From positions 62,001-126,000 of the forward strand of contig SAXG01000043.1 of NCBI GenBank assembly GCA_012932865.1: a stretch of 64,000 nucleotides of DNA. The letters run 5' to 3'. Positions 39,360 through 49,160 of the stretch are shown here, piece after piece. The notes under the pieces were generated by a model. That model had not been told where the DNA came from and did no database searches. It saw only the letters and a program-made list of their open reading frames with translations. The stretch's first letter is position 1. Each line of letters opens with the position of its first letter. This DNA is from Amylostereum areolatum. Lineage: Eukaryota; Basidiomycota; Agaricomycetes; Russulales; Stereaceae. The position numbers were made by a program, and so were the translations under genes.

Positions 39360-41643
39360 CTAAAAGCCAACCAAAGATGAAGGGCTGGAGACATACAGAG
39401 GGTCGAAAGACATCTGGTATACTTCATAAACGAACATTCGCAATCTGGGTTGCAGTTGGCGGTTTGACGCAAGAGCCTTGTCCGCGCGACCCCATGATCC
39501 TTGACGTTGTGCTTTTCGCTGACTGTGCATTGAAAAACGGTAGCCCACTTCTCGGTTGAGTTTGCGGTAGCTTGGACGGAGTCGAAGGTGACCATGTTTT
39601 TGAAAACTGGACGATAGTACGTCCCCGATGGAGATAGCCTTCAGGACTTCCAGCAGCGTTGCGTGTCCCAGAAGGGGAGATGGACTAATTCGTGGTGCCT
39701 GTTGATCGCTAGCCAGAGCCCGCTCCCGCTGAAGTCGTTTCAAGATCATTTCCAAGACACTAACCAGTGACTATATTGAAGTGTGGAACCGCCGAGATTT
39801 CCTGGACGATTGTATGAGGACGACTGCTGTCGTCAATCTCGCCTGGGAATGCGGTGTTATGCATGAGCACGGGATACTACAGGAAGGCTTATTCACGTCC
39901 TAGATATCCCGGTTGATCTTGAGCTTGGTCTCCTCTTCCCGCATCTCCAGCCCTTCCAGGGAATGAGCGAACATGCTAGCATCACGAATCGATGGATCCC
40001 ACGTAGAATGGAAGGCTCGAAGGTCGCTTTCGCTATCAGCTTGCAGATCGTAGATAAACGGGCGCCTGAGAGGGAAATGGGTACTGTAAGTGGAGGGAAC
40101 CGGTTACGGCGATGAAAGGAGAAACGAACGCGATGCAAAGCTCGTCCACGGTCAATATTGGCGAGGACGGTGTCTCGGACGCACATCGGCGCGTTTGATG
40201 CAGGTAAAGCAAGTGGCCCTAGCTAGCGCTGTCTGGACGATAAAGGAGGCGATTCGTATGAAAATCCGGGGAACGGACGGCAGCTCCTCATTGCAATCCA
40301 CCGAGCACCACATACGAGTAGGAAGTTCGACAATTCCGTCTATTCTTTCCTCCAGATCGGCGGCCTTGACTAGACCCCGTCGTGGTCAAAAATGTAGATC
40401 CTGTCCGGATTGAACTGGATCATCAGGCACTGCCGCCGAGCCAGGCAAACCAGTAGGAGGAATGGGTTGAAGATGTGCTTGCCTGGAGCGATGATTAGGT
40501 TCGCTACTCTCGCGACACACCAAATATACGCACCGATTCCAGGCTGTCCGGTGATGGCGACTCCTTTGATCTTAGGCCACTCGTTGTTTGCAGGTTTACT
40601 GGATAATGCCCCGGTGGGCGTCAGGTTGGGCAGCCAGATTATCACGGCAAAGCAAACAAACGCACGGCCCAAGGTTGGATTGTTTGAACCAAAGATAGTA
40701 TTGAAATCGTCGAGGGATTCGGAGAACGGTTCCACGGGGGCCGGTCCCTTGGAAGACCTATCGCCGAACTGAGTTGAAGAGAGACCTAAAGAGGCGACGG
40801 GGACGGCTTGCTGCACGATGTATCGGTAGGTTAGCATATATTCGCCCCGAGAGACACATTCGAAGGACCTGGTCGGCATCGATAGGACATCAGGGTGCTA
40901 GAGGTTGCGGTGCCGATGGAATATCGGGACGATCGACGGTTTGAGAGGTGAAAACGGAATCGAGTCCCATCCCCCAGGTGCGCTCCCATAGTTGCCATGC
41001 GCGATCTGTCTTGGGAAGAGGGCGTAAAAACTTGCGGAATGGGATGGTGGTTGGAGCATTGCTGAACTCTGATATTTCTAGTGAGATTAGAATGACGGAA
41101 ACATTGTTGGCCACACACCTTGCACAACGACTTGACCGGTATATAAATGCCGCCGCTTGCCTCCGGCTCACTTTCCACGATACTTGTGAGGGAAACATGT
41201 TGGTTCACTGGTTGCGGGTCTAATGACTGTTTTAGAACAGATCGAGCATTATGAGTCCAAAACATACACTGCTTGATCCTAAGGACAAGGCCTTTCTTCT
41301 CATCTGCACGGCCTTACATTGGCTATAAGCTCGTCAAGAACGACGTCTTCCCATATCGAGTCGTCCAAACGTTTTTTGGTAGTGCTGTACGGAACGATGT
41401 GCATTGGAGAAGGCTACTAAGAGAGCGTCATCAGTTTAGCACATCGAAAGTAATAGGAAAACAGCCAGGAATCACCAAGACGCGAAACGACAGGCGAAGT
41501 TCGTCGGGTGCGGAGAGGCGATGGAAACGAGAGTAAAAATGGTGCTGGAGATCTTCGAAGGTCGCATTCTGGTCCACTGGAACAGTAAAAGCCCAATTTT
41601 CTAACGCAAGTTCGGGAGAGAAAACACGGATTCTGAAAGACAT
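39360..41643 (-). pseudogene. Crinkler/RHS-like P-loop gene B, degraded tandem copy
   Basis: Direct tandem paralogue of copy A. It has the same header start (MSFRIRVFSPELALENW at 41643), the SLTSI linker, the PDIPSAPQ block, a P-loop GQPGIG|KH and LARRQCLMIQFN. The Ser/Thr of Walker A is His here. Further along, coding similarity is confined to fragments in different frames: helix remnants around 40186-39893, MEMILKRLQRERALAS and ATVFQCTVSEKHNV. Deletions remove most of the middle and of the nuclease-like domain. Many in-frame stops; no continuous model possible. Kept as a pseudogene because header and P-loop region are still aligned and spliceable. Confidence 0.65.
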
Positions 41644-42010
41644 CAGACGACGCGTGACGACGGGAGGACAGTCGGCGCTTACACTGCGCTTACCTAACGG
41701 TAGGCAATGTTTCGACATCCTCTGAGGCTCACACCGTACCGCCGTCTTGGCTCTTCAGCTTCAGCTTCGAGCTTCAACTTGCCGCCCCCTTAGAGAGCCC
41801 CAGGAGGTCTGCCTCAAGCTTGGGCCCACACCTTTCACTCGACGATTTCCTTCAAGTCGGGAAGTCGAGAGTTCTCTTGTCAATGGCCAGTCAACGGCAT
41901 CGTAAAATCATCTGACCATCATGTTTTCTCATTCATAAACCTGGTGAGGCTTATTGCTTCTGTGAGCGTCTACATAACATCTAACCGTGTCTGACGGCAC
42001 TGTTTGGGCC

Positions 42011-42066
42011 CAGGTGACGACTTGCGAGCGGGAGAAGCTGCCTCGAGGGGACTGCGCACCGTCTTC
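42011..42066 (+). promoter_or_regulatory. ZF-family leader/promoter element, copy 4
   Basis: CAGGTGACGACTTGCGAGCG then GGGAGAAGCTGCCTCGAGG and GGACTGCGCACCGTCTTC. The box reads AATACTTAAGGAAGGGCC (about 42147-42164). The ZF4 ATG is 256 bp downstream. Confidence 0.6.
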
Positions 42067-42321
42067 TACATTCGCACTGGAAGTGACTGGAACGACTCTT
42101 CCGCTGAAGTGGGTGTATCCAAAGGGGCCGCGAAGCTGCTCGATGGAATACTTAAGGAAGGGCCTCACGCGCCGTCTTCGTCTGCTATCTCCCCGGCTTG
42201 GAGCGTCGAGCTCAAGCCTCGTGGCAGGCTAGCTCACTATCTCTTTCAAAAGCCTGGCTTCTACATTTTCGCTGGACTCTTCAACGCTTGCACGAAGTCT
42301 TCCTTCAGCACCGGAAGCGTC

Positions 42322-43463
42322 ATGCCGCCTGCAACATGGAAATGTGTGGTCTGTGCGCGTGCCATGGATGCGTCTTCGCGCAAACAACATTCCGGCGGGA
42401 AACCTCATCAGCGAGCGCTCGCTCGGACGTATGCTCTCTCGACATGGAGGTGCGACGCGTGCCACCGAACGATGTGTGGAGATCGCATCGCCGGGCACTT
42501 GCGAACCAAGGACCATCTCGAGCTGGCGACGGGTGTGTCTTCCCTGGTATACCTTGAGTTGGACTACGCTGAAAATGCAGTAGATCGTTCATCGGGTGGC
42601 GCCATGACTATACCTAAGCCACGTCGTACAGCGCCAAAGAAAGGAGAACTGATCATCTACCTTGCCTTTCACTACCATTCTCCTTATGCTGCAGCCACGT
42701 CCCCTCGTCGACCTGCAGACATGCTCCTCCCCCGACCGATATCTGCGTTCCCTCATCAACCACCGATCAAGAAACCGGCCACTGCTCATCCATCTGCAGG
42801 TGATGCTGCGCTCCCATGGAGATGCCACGTCTGCTGTCGTACCATGGGCCTGAAGGATCGCGTCAGTCACCTTGCCGGTGCCCCCCATTCCAGGGCTGTG
42901 GCAGCCGTTATACGAAATCTTGAGGCAAACATCGTACGCGTCTCTTTCCGCCTCGAATGAAGTTGCTCAACGGGCTAATGGTGCGCTGGTACAGTGAGCA
43001 CACGACCAAATTGCTCACACGGCCGAATATGACTTCGACAGGGCGCATGTTGGCCACACGCGAGCTGGAGACCTGGGCAGACTGCGTCGCCGTCATACAC
43101 GAACAGCGACCGAAGGAGGTGTGGACTGACCCCATCGCGGCTTTAAGAGAATCGCGTCCAAGGGAGACCTGGACATGCTCCGACTGCGGTATCAGCACGG
43201 CAAAGCCAAACAAGGCTGCCCATTTGGCCGGAAATCATCATCGGGAAACGCTAGTCAAGACGTATGTTTTAACCTTTCGATGTCACTTGTCCGCTCATGC
43301 AAATTTCTGATACAATAGACTTTCATGGCGCGGCGACGGTCCTGTAAGGGGGCCCCTCGACAGCGAGGACCTGAGTCGGAGAGGCCGACGACAGGGGATC
43401 GGAGCTAAGCGGTTTGGCATGCGAGACCGCTCGCCTGGCGATGAATTCGACTACGTAGGGTGA
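42322..43463 (+). CDS. ZF4: four-finger U1/JAZ-like zinc-finger protein, tail type A
   Basis: Closest relative of ZF1. ATG at 42322 (MPPATWKCVVC). Fingers: WKCVVCARAMDASSRKQHSGGKPH, WRCDACHRTMCGDRIAGHLRTKDH, WRCHVCCRTMGLKDRVSHLAGAPH and WTCSDCGISTAKPNKAAHLAGNHH, all with CxxC and H-x5-H intact. The first intron (48 nt, in frame) sits at the same codon as in ZF2 and ZF3. The second ends at CAGTGAG before HTTKLLTRPN. The last (GTATGT...ATAG) leads into LSWRGDGPVRGPLDSEDLSR, then a basic RRGRRQ segment and DRSPGDEFDYVG. A Pro-rich spacer separates fingers 2 and 3. It sits between the Crinkler-like pair and the DUF262 gene. Likely nucleic-acid binding; role unknown. Confidence 0.75.
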
Positions 43464-43809
43464 TAGCTTGTTAACGGCCTAGCAAAGGCCATGCCTCACC
43501 ACGACGTGCATAAGTATGGTGCCCAGCCGGAGCCAGCATTTTAGGATGTTATTATTACTGCGCGCGGGATGTAATGGGAGCATGTACGATATCTGGATGG
43601 CCATTCAGCGTAGCCAGCCTCTCTCTGATGTATATATGTAGCAGATTGTGCGAACGCGGAGCTTTCAGCCTGGTCGAGACGGATTCTGCGGGGAAGAATT
43701 TTATAGTTTAAAGCTTGAGGCCTGAGGCCTGAGGACGCAGGAAAGCAAATCATATCACGAGTACGACAACATACAGAAAACAAAACAGTAAAAACGCGCA
43801 GACCCACCT

Positions 43810-45549
43810 TCATCCAGCAACACCTCGCCCTCGCCCTCGCCCTCTACCTCTCCCCCGCCCTCTCCCCGAGCTTGGCCTCGATTTGGTCCCGGACGATGAC
43901 GGCCGCTCGTCGTCCGTCTCCTCGTCATCGTCCTGGGCTCGCTTCCTTTTCGTTGCCTTCTTCCGCTCCGCTCTTTCGACGACAGCATCGGCTTCGCCGT
44001 CCACGAGGTTGTCTACGACCTCCCACAAGAACTTGCATACACTGGAATTGAGACGGACATCCTTGAATTGCTCTCGGACCCGTCTTCGAAGGTACAGGAC
44101 CGCGTCCGCCTTCTCCTCGTAGGTGTAGTCGGTTCCCATGCGGTACAACAAAACGCCTACACGTCCCATGAGCACCAACGACCTACCCTGAACCCAATGC
44201 GATAAAAACACACCGATGAAGACAAACTCCGCCGGGGACACCTTGGCCTGGATCTTCGTGAAGCCCTTGTTCAGGTTGTCCGATGCCGCCATATACGCCA
44301 TCGCCTGCATCGTGTCCTTGACTGCTTTCTTGAACCCGGCCGCAAGCTCGTCGGGGCGCTTGAGCCACTTTTCCATAACCTTCGCCGCTGGCGTCGGGTG
44401 GGAAGGCAGGGACTCGCAGCAGAAGATGATGTGCGCCACGTTCTGGAAGTCGCGCCCGCGCTTGCTGTCGAAGTTGGCGAAGTCGGAGAGGCCGTTGTTG
44501 ACGGAGACGTAGCGCTGCTCGAGGTCGTGGATCCAATTGGCGCGTGGGGAGACGATGGCCTGCATGCGCTCTGGCCGAGACACGATGCGAGGTTAGTTGG
44601 TAGGCGGGGGGAACTCGAGGAAGAAAGCGAGAAGCGCACCTGGCCAGGTGAGAGACATTCCCAGCTGCACGCGCTGGAAGACGTCGCGCTCGTTGACGTC
44701 TGACAAGTCGGTGTATTCGACTGTCACAGACGGCCATGTGAGCGCCAGCATCTGCTACGACCGAGCACCGACGTACCGACCGTGAGCAGCTTCTGGGCGA
44801 ACGTTTCCTTCCACACAGGGGGGATTTCGTTCCGCGTGTTCTTGTTGGATGGAGAGGTTGTGTAGTACCATAGCTTGCGCGTATCGGGGTCCCTGTCTAC
44901 GCGGGCGCGAGCGTCAGCGATTGCGAGACGAAGGCGGCAAGTTCACGCACAGGCGATCTAGACCCACATTGGTGAGAGGGGGTGTCAATTCAAAGGTATC
45001 AAGTGAAGGGAAGAGGAGCGTACATGGCCATCGAAGAAACGTTGGATGCTGGTTAGGCGTTGTTTGCCGTCGACGCACATGCGGATGCTTTCGCCCGTTT
45101 CTGGGTCTGGCATTACAGAGAAGACGATGGGTGGGACATAACAATTATGAAAAATGGAGTCAATTATTTCCATTTGCTTTGCGGTGGTCCAAACGACATC
45201 TATGGAATCGACAACGTCAACGGGCATGCGGGACAAGAAGGATGTGAACTCCGTGCCTCGTTGGTACGGTGGATCAAGGTCGATGAGCCCTTGGTGGATT
45301 TCGTCTACACAGAAATGAATATGTTGGAATCGTATCAAAGCAAATAGTTAAGATCTGCCACGCACCATGAAGCTCCCGCGTAGTCATCAAAAATCCACCC
45401 GGAATCTCGAGCGCGTTGCGGATGCTGAACACCTTGTCGTTGATCGGGGCCTCAGCATCGTCCTCGTAGTACTCTGGGTCGAGTTCATCATGTTCATCAT
45501 CAGATTTCTGCAGAGACTTTATGAAAGTAAAAAGCGATGAGCGGGACAT
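43810..45549 (-). CDS. DUF262 (GmrS/ParB-like) protein with RG-repeat tail
   Basis: Eukaryotic member of the DUF262 family, related to the nucleotide-sensing half of bacterial GmrSD-type modification-dependent restriction proteins. ATG at 45549 (MSRSSLFTFIKSLQKSDDEH). After an acidic leader come LIDLDPPYQR|DVVW, AKQMEIIDSIFHNCYVPPIV and the family hallmark CVDGKQRLTSIQRFFDGH. Then LWYYTTS, ERDVFQRVQLGMSLTWP|ERMQAIV, SKRGRDFQNVAHIIFCCESL and FLWEVVDNLVDG. The C-terminus is KKATKRKRAQDDDEE followed by a RG-dipeptide run (about 8 units) and VAG. The basic stretch suggests nuclear localisation; RG repeats often bind RNA. The GmrD-like HNH half is absent. No fungal function is established to my knowledge. 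Neighbour ZF4 is convergent. Confidence 0.82.
45200..45256 (-). other. probable GC-AG intron in the DUF262 gene
   Basis: This 57-nt segment starts GCACGG after CGAG and ends CCATAG, with a GTTGAC branch-like motif. Removing it joins CGA G|AT GTC and gives PPYQRDVVW, the form expected for the family. Retaining it keeps the frame but inserts 19 unusual residues. No GT donor is available. Confidence 0.55.
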
Positions 45550-46012
45550 CTTGGAAACGGAACAGCAGAGAGGGTATGGGCTGGGATGGTCAGAGAGAGC
45601 CTTTACGTACCTCGTCCATTATTGAGAAGGGTTCCTCCCTACGGATATTGTTGGGAAGGGTTAGAGATAGACAGAAGGTCTGTTATAGGGTAATCCAGAA
45701 GGTTGGTTACAGGGTGACCGGGTTTGGAACAAGGGCAAGTCAGGACGAGGGCAACATGGAGGTTTATGACAGAACAGGATACCCGGCGCGCGCCTCAAAC
45801 GCGGTCACGCCGCCTCGTGCCACACCGACACCGACACCGACACCGATACGCGAAGGCGATATAAACACCATACTACTTTACAGTTACAGTACTTATCTTT
45901 CGGCGTCGAAGAGGGTTTGTCCGGAGACGCACGCATTCATGATGCGACCAGGAAGCAGAAAATGAAGGCAAAACTCTACATTGCCATAAACGTACTCGAG
46001 TACAAAACGCAT
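45550..46012. other. spacer upstream of DUF262 gene
   Basis: About 460 bp between the DUF262 start and the DCC1 stop, both minus strand. Contains a CACCGA tandem repeat (about 45821-45846). Holds the DUF262 promoter; no gene seen. Confidence 0.3.
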
Positions 46013-47441
46013 TCACCGTGCCCGGGCTGTATACCAAACCCCTTCAGCATCCGTCAACGCGCGAGCATATTTCAGCAGCAACTTGTCCCTCTCTTTAACA
46101 CTGACGGCAATATCGTCGAGGAACGGAGAAATATCCGCGGCCTTCCACCGAGCGCGCGTGAGAAAAAGGTCTGTGAAGCGCGTGGAGGGATCTGTAGGCA
46201 AAGCACTACGCGGGAAGTACGTGAGGACAACGCCGGGGTCGGAGGTCAGGGAGGTGGTGATTGGTGCAGGCGATATCAAATAGTTTCCCTGTCAGATCCG
46301 AACGTCAGCCAGCCAGATGTGACTACAAGCGACGATGGCCTACAGAGAGCATGGGAAGAGCGACTTCGGACTCGAACGTATCCCCGACTGCAGTTCGCCA
46401 CTTCCTCAGGAACTCGACCTCGGAGATGGGCTCGTCCTATCCATCAAAAGTTCAGGATCATCTCCCTCAGAACGTTGGGAATGCACACCTTGTAGTGTCG
46501 CAAAATACCCAAGCCAACCTGGCGCACGACCGCCGCCACGTCCATCTGCCACCGCTCCCGTCTACCCTCGCCCTCAACGCTGCCAAACCATCTCATAACC
46601 TGCCCAACGACATCTCTCCGAATTTCGTGTTCGCCTTCGAGAGCGCCCGCGAGCTCCGCCACCGACGCTGATTGGTGCGGTTGTGAGAGGGAGACAAGGT
46701 AGGTGAGGAGCAGCTCGAGGATGGTGTGAAGGTAGGAGGGCGCGATAGGGCGGAGGGCACCTAATCAGGTCATGAGTGATGTGATCGGAAGATATATGCA
46801 ACAAAAACTGCACCGTCCATGACGAGGATGTGTTTGGCCTTGATGGCGTCCTCCAGCTCTTGCTCGCTAGCCTGCATATCCGATTTCGCTTGCTCGTATG
46901 TGTATCGTCTCCGCTTTCCCTGACAGATCGGGGCTACTTGAGAAAGAGCAGAAAAGAGCAAAGAAGTCCCTTACATCGCCCCCGTTCGTATCCTCCTCGT
47001 CGTCTTCATGTCCCTCCTCCCACTCCAGTCCCCGCAAAAGCACCCGCAGTCGATGTAGCTTCGGCACGGCCGGTTGTAGCTCCAGGATTTCGTTCAGGCT
47101 ATCTTGAATGAAAACGTGTCCCGTGCCTCCGTCAACATCCATCCCAGAGCCTGGGTCCGCGAGCGGCGACACAACCAGAACGGAGTTGGACAGGACAACG
47201 GAACGAATATTGTACGTTTTGTCTGCGGTGCATAGTACGGCATCGTCGTCCGGGCCACCCTTGATGGTAAGGCTTTAACATATTTAAATCCACGGAGACG
47301 CAGGAGAAGCTGGAAAGAGGCGCACTTTAGAGAGCTGCCGACGGAGGATTCGATCAACTGGCACAGTTCGGGAGGAAGCTCGAGGAGACGGAATGTGTGG
47401 TTCGCCGGCGTGCTCGGATACTTGAGATCATACTCTGGCAT
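46013..47441 (-). CDS. DCC1: sister chromatid cohesion protein DCC1
   Basis: Subunit of the alternative clamp loader Ctf18-Dcc1-Ctf8-RFC, linking PCNA loading, cohesion and checkpoint signalling in the nucleus. ATG at 47441 (MPEYDLKYPSTPANHTFRLL). N-terminal landmarks: LLELPPELCQLIES, LTIKGGPDDDAVLCTADKTY, IRSVVLSNSVLVVSP and GHVFIQDSLNEILELQPAVP. The middle has RRRYTYEQAKSDMQASEQEL and ALRPIAPSYLHTILELLLTY. The winged-helix C-terminal half has WQMDVAAVVRQVGLGIL, PISEVEFLRKWRTAVGD and VVLTYFPRSALPTDPSTRF, ending EGVWYTARAR. Five or six introns. Order of segments and length (about 400 aa) match the family. Confidence 0.85.
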
Positions 47442-47890
47442 TCTTTATTCAAGAAACAGTGGAAAGATGAGAGCCTGAAGAGCGTCCAGAGAGACTAGAG
47501 GGGTCGCGATGTTGTTGTAAGTACTGGAGAAGAGAGACGGCGCGTGGTCACGCAGCTAGTGACGGGTCGCGTCAGTCACGGCATCACAGTCACAGTCACA
47601 GGTCACTTTCCCTCCCATGAGTCGCCCGGTGCTCGTCTACTACCAGCGTCTACTTACCCGTGCACAGATGTATTATTCTTTGACAGAAATCCACCCACGA
47701 CATTGTTTGCGTTTCGTTCTGTTGCAGTGGTCCGCATGATGCCATGGTTTGGAGCACCTCCTGCGCCGGCGCCGGCTTCTCGGCTCGGATGCTGTCAACT
47801 TCCGCAGATGTTGTAAGCCGCAAAGTCTCTGTTTCCTATACCGCGACCACTCATCCCGTTTCACTAGCACACCAACGGCCGTCCACGAAG
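47442..47890. promoter_or_regulatory. bidirectional promoter DCC1 / flavin-reductase-like gene
   Basis: 449 bp separate the two divergent start codons, so both promoters must lie here. A cluster of GTCACGGCATCACAGTCACAG-like TCAC repeats (about 47560-47605) is the only patterned sequence; its role is unknown. Confidence 0.35.
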
Positions 47891-49160
47891 ATGCACCGCT
47901 GCCTTGCCACGAAGCCCCTCGCGCGACTAACGCGTGGCAATCCCTGCACCACGTTGTCCATCACACGCAGGAACACCTCGTCCAGCACCTTTCTTCCTCC
48001 ATTCGACCCTTCCCCCAAGTTTCATCTGACCCAAAGCCCTAGTCCGTCATGGAAGCTCGGGACAGGGATGCCCTCTGACACCGCGCTTGCGCGGGAGTGG
48101 AAGGAGGCGGAGGGGCAGGGATGGAAGTCGTGGGATACGGAGAAGACCTCGCCGGTGTGAGTGTGTCGTTCCCCTCGTACGCGCCGTGCTTCCAATGACG
48201 ATTTCCGCATGACCTCGTCTCCTTACTTCGATCAATGCCACGGAACAAATACAGGGATATGTACAAAATGCTTTCCAGTGCCATTACACCGCGCCCCATA
48301 GCCTTCGTCTCGACGGTTGCATCCGACGGCGTGCGCAACCTTGCCCCGTTCAGGTCAGTTCATATAATTATATCCCCACCCTCACAGCCCGTTCTCCAAT
48401 ACCCTCTCAGTGCGTCCTACTACTGACTCCGTCGCGCTTCCTCAGTTTCTTCAACATGGTCCGTCCCTCTCCTTCCACGGACACCCGCGCATTCTAAGCA
48501 GCCTGGTGCAAACTCTTAAATCGGCCGCCGCAGGTCGCTTTCCTTCCCCCGCTCGTGAGCATTTCCATGACCCTATCCCCGCAGCGGCCCAAGGACACCC
48601 GGGAGAATATCCTCGCGACCAAGGAGTTCGTGCTCAATCTGATCAGCGAGCCGTTTGCGGAAGCGGCGAACGCGACGTCCGTCGAGGCGCCGGCGGAGGT
48701 GGACGAGTGGATCGTCTCTGGGCTGACGGAGGAACCGAGTGTAGGGTTTCGCTCCTTGGTGCATTCATGGAGTCCTTGACTTACAGATGCCCTGGACAGA
48801 CGACGGTCAAGCCGGGGCGTGTACGTGAAAGCGCAGTTAGTCTTGAGTGCGAGGTATGGCCATCTTCAACACATCCTTTCCTACGCATACAGTGCTCACA
48901 TTGTTCGCCAGCTATATAGCTATCAAGACATCTACCCCGACGGCGCGGACGTCCCTTCCACGACCATCATCCTCGGAAAAGTCAAAGTCGCGCACGTCCG
49001 CAATGCCGTGCTCCAGGCGGACGGCCTGCAGCTCGACCCGGCCAAGCTGCGCGTCATATCCCGCTTGGGTGGCAGCACATACGCGCGGGTGGGCGAGGGG
49101 TTCGATATCGCGCGACCGTCGTGGAAGGAAGTGAAGAAGGAGATGGGGGATAAGCTGTGA
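47891..49160 (+). CDS. flavin-reductase-like FMN-binding split-barrel protein
   Basis: Protein of the DIM6/NTAB-type flavin reductase-like family, expected to bind FMN and reduce flavin with NAD(P)H. The ATG at 47891 gives an Arg-rich, acid-free N-terminus (MHRCLATKPLARLTRGNP) resembling a mitochondrial presequence; an in-frame upstream codon extension is less likely. A linker with a WKSWDTEKTSPV end precedes the domain: MLSSAITPRPIAFVSTVASD, NLAPFSFFNMVAFLPPLVSI, KDTRENILATKEFVLNLI, VKPGRVRESAVSLECEL and TTIILGKVKVAHVRNAVL. Then RLGGSTYARVGEGFDIARPS and the end KKEMGDKL. Five introns, each phase-consistent. The specific substrate is unknown. Confidence 0.85.

Noticed and set aside
20103..43463. 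Idea that the ZF units are a DNA transposon family with terminal repeats
   Set aside because: I found no terminal inverted repeats, target-site duplications or transposase; the shared block sits only upstream of each gene.
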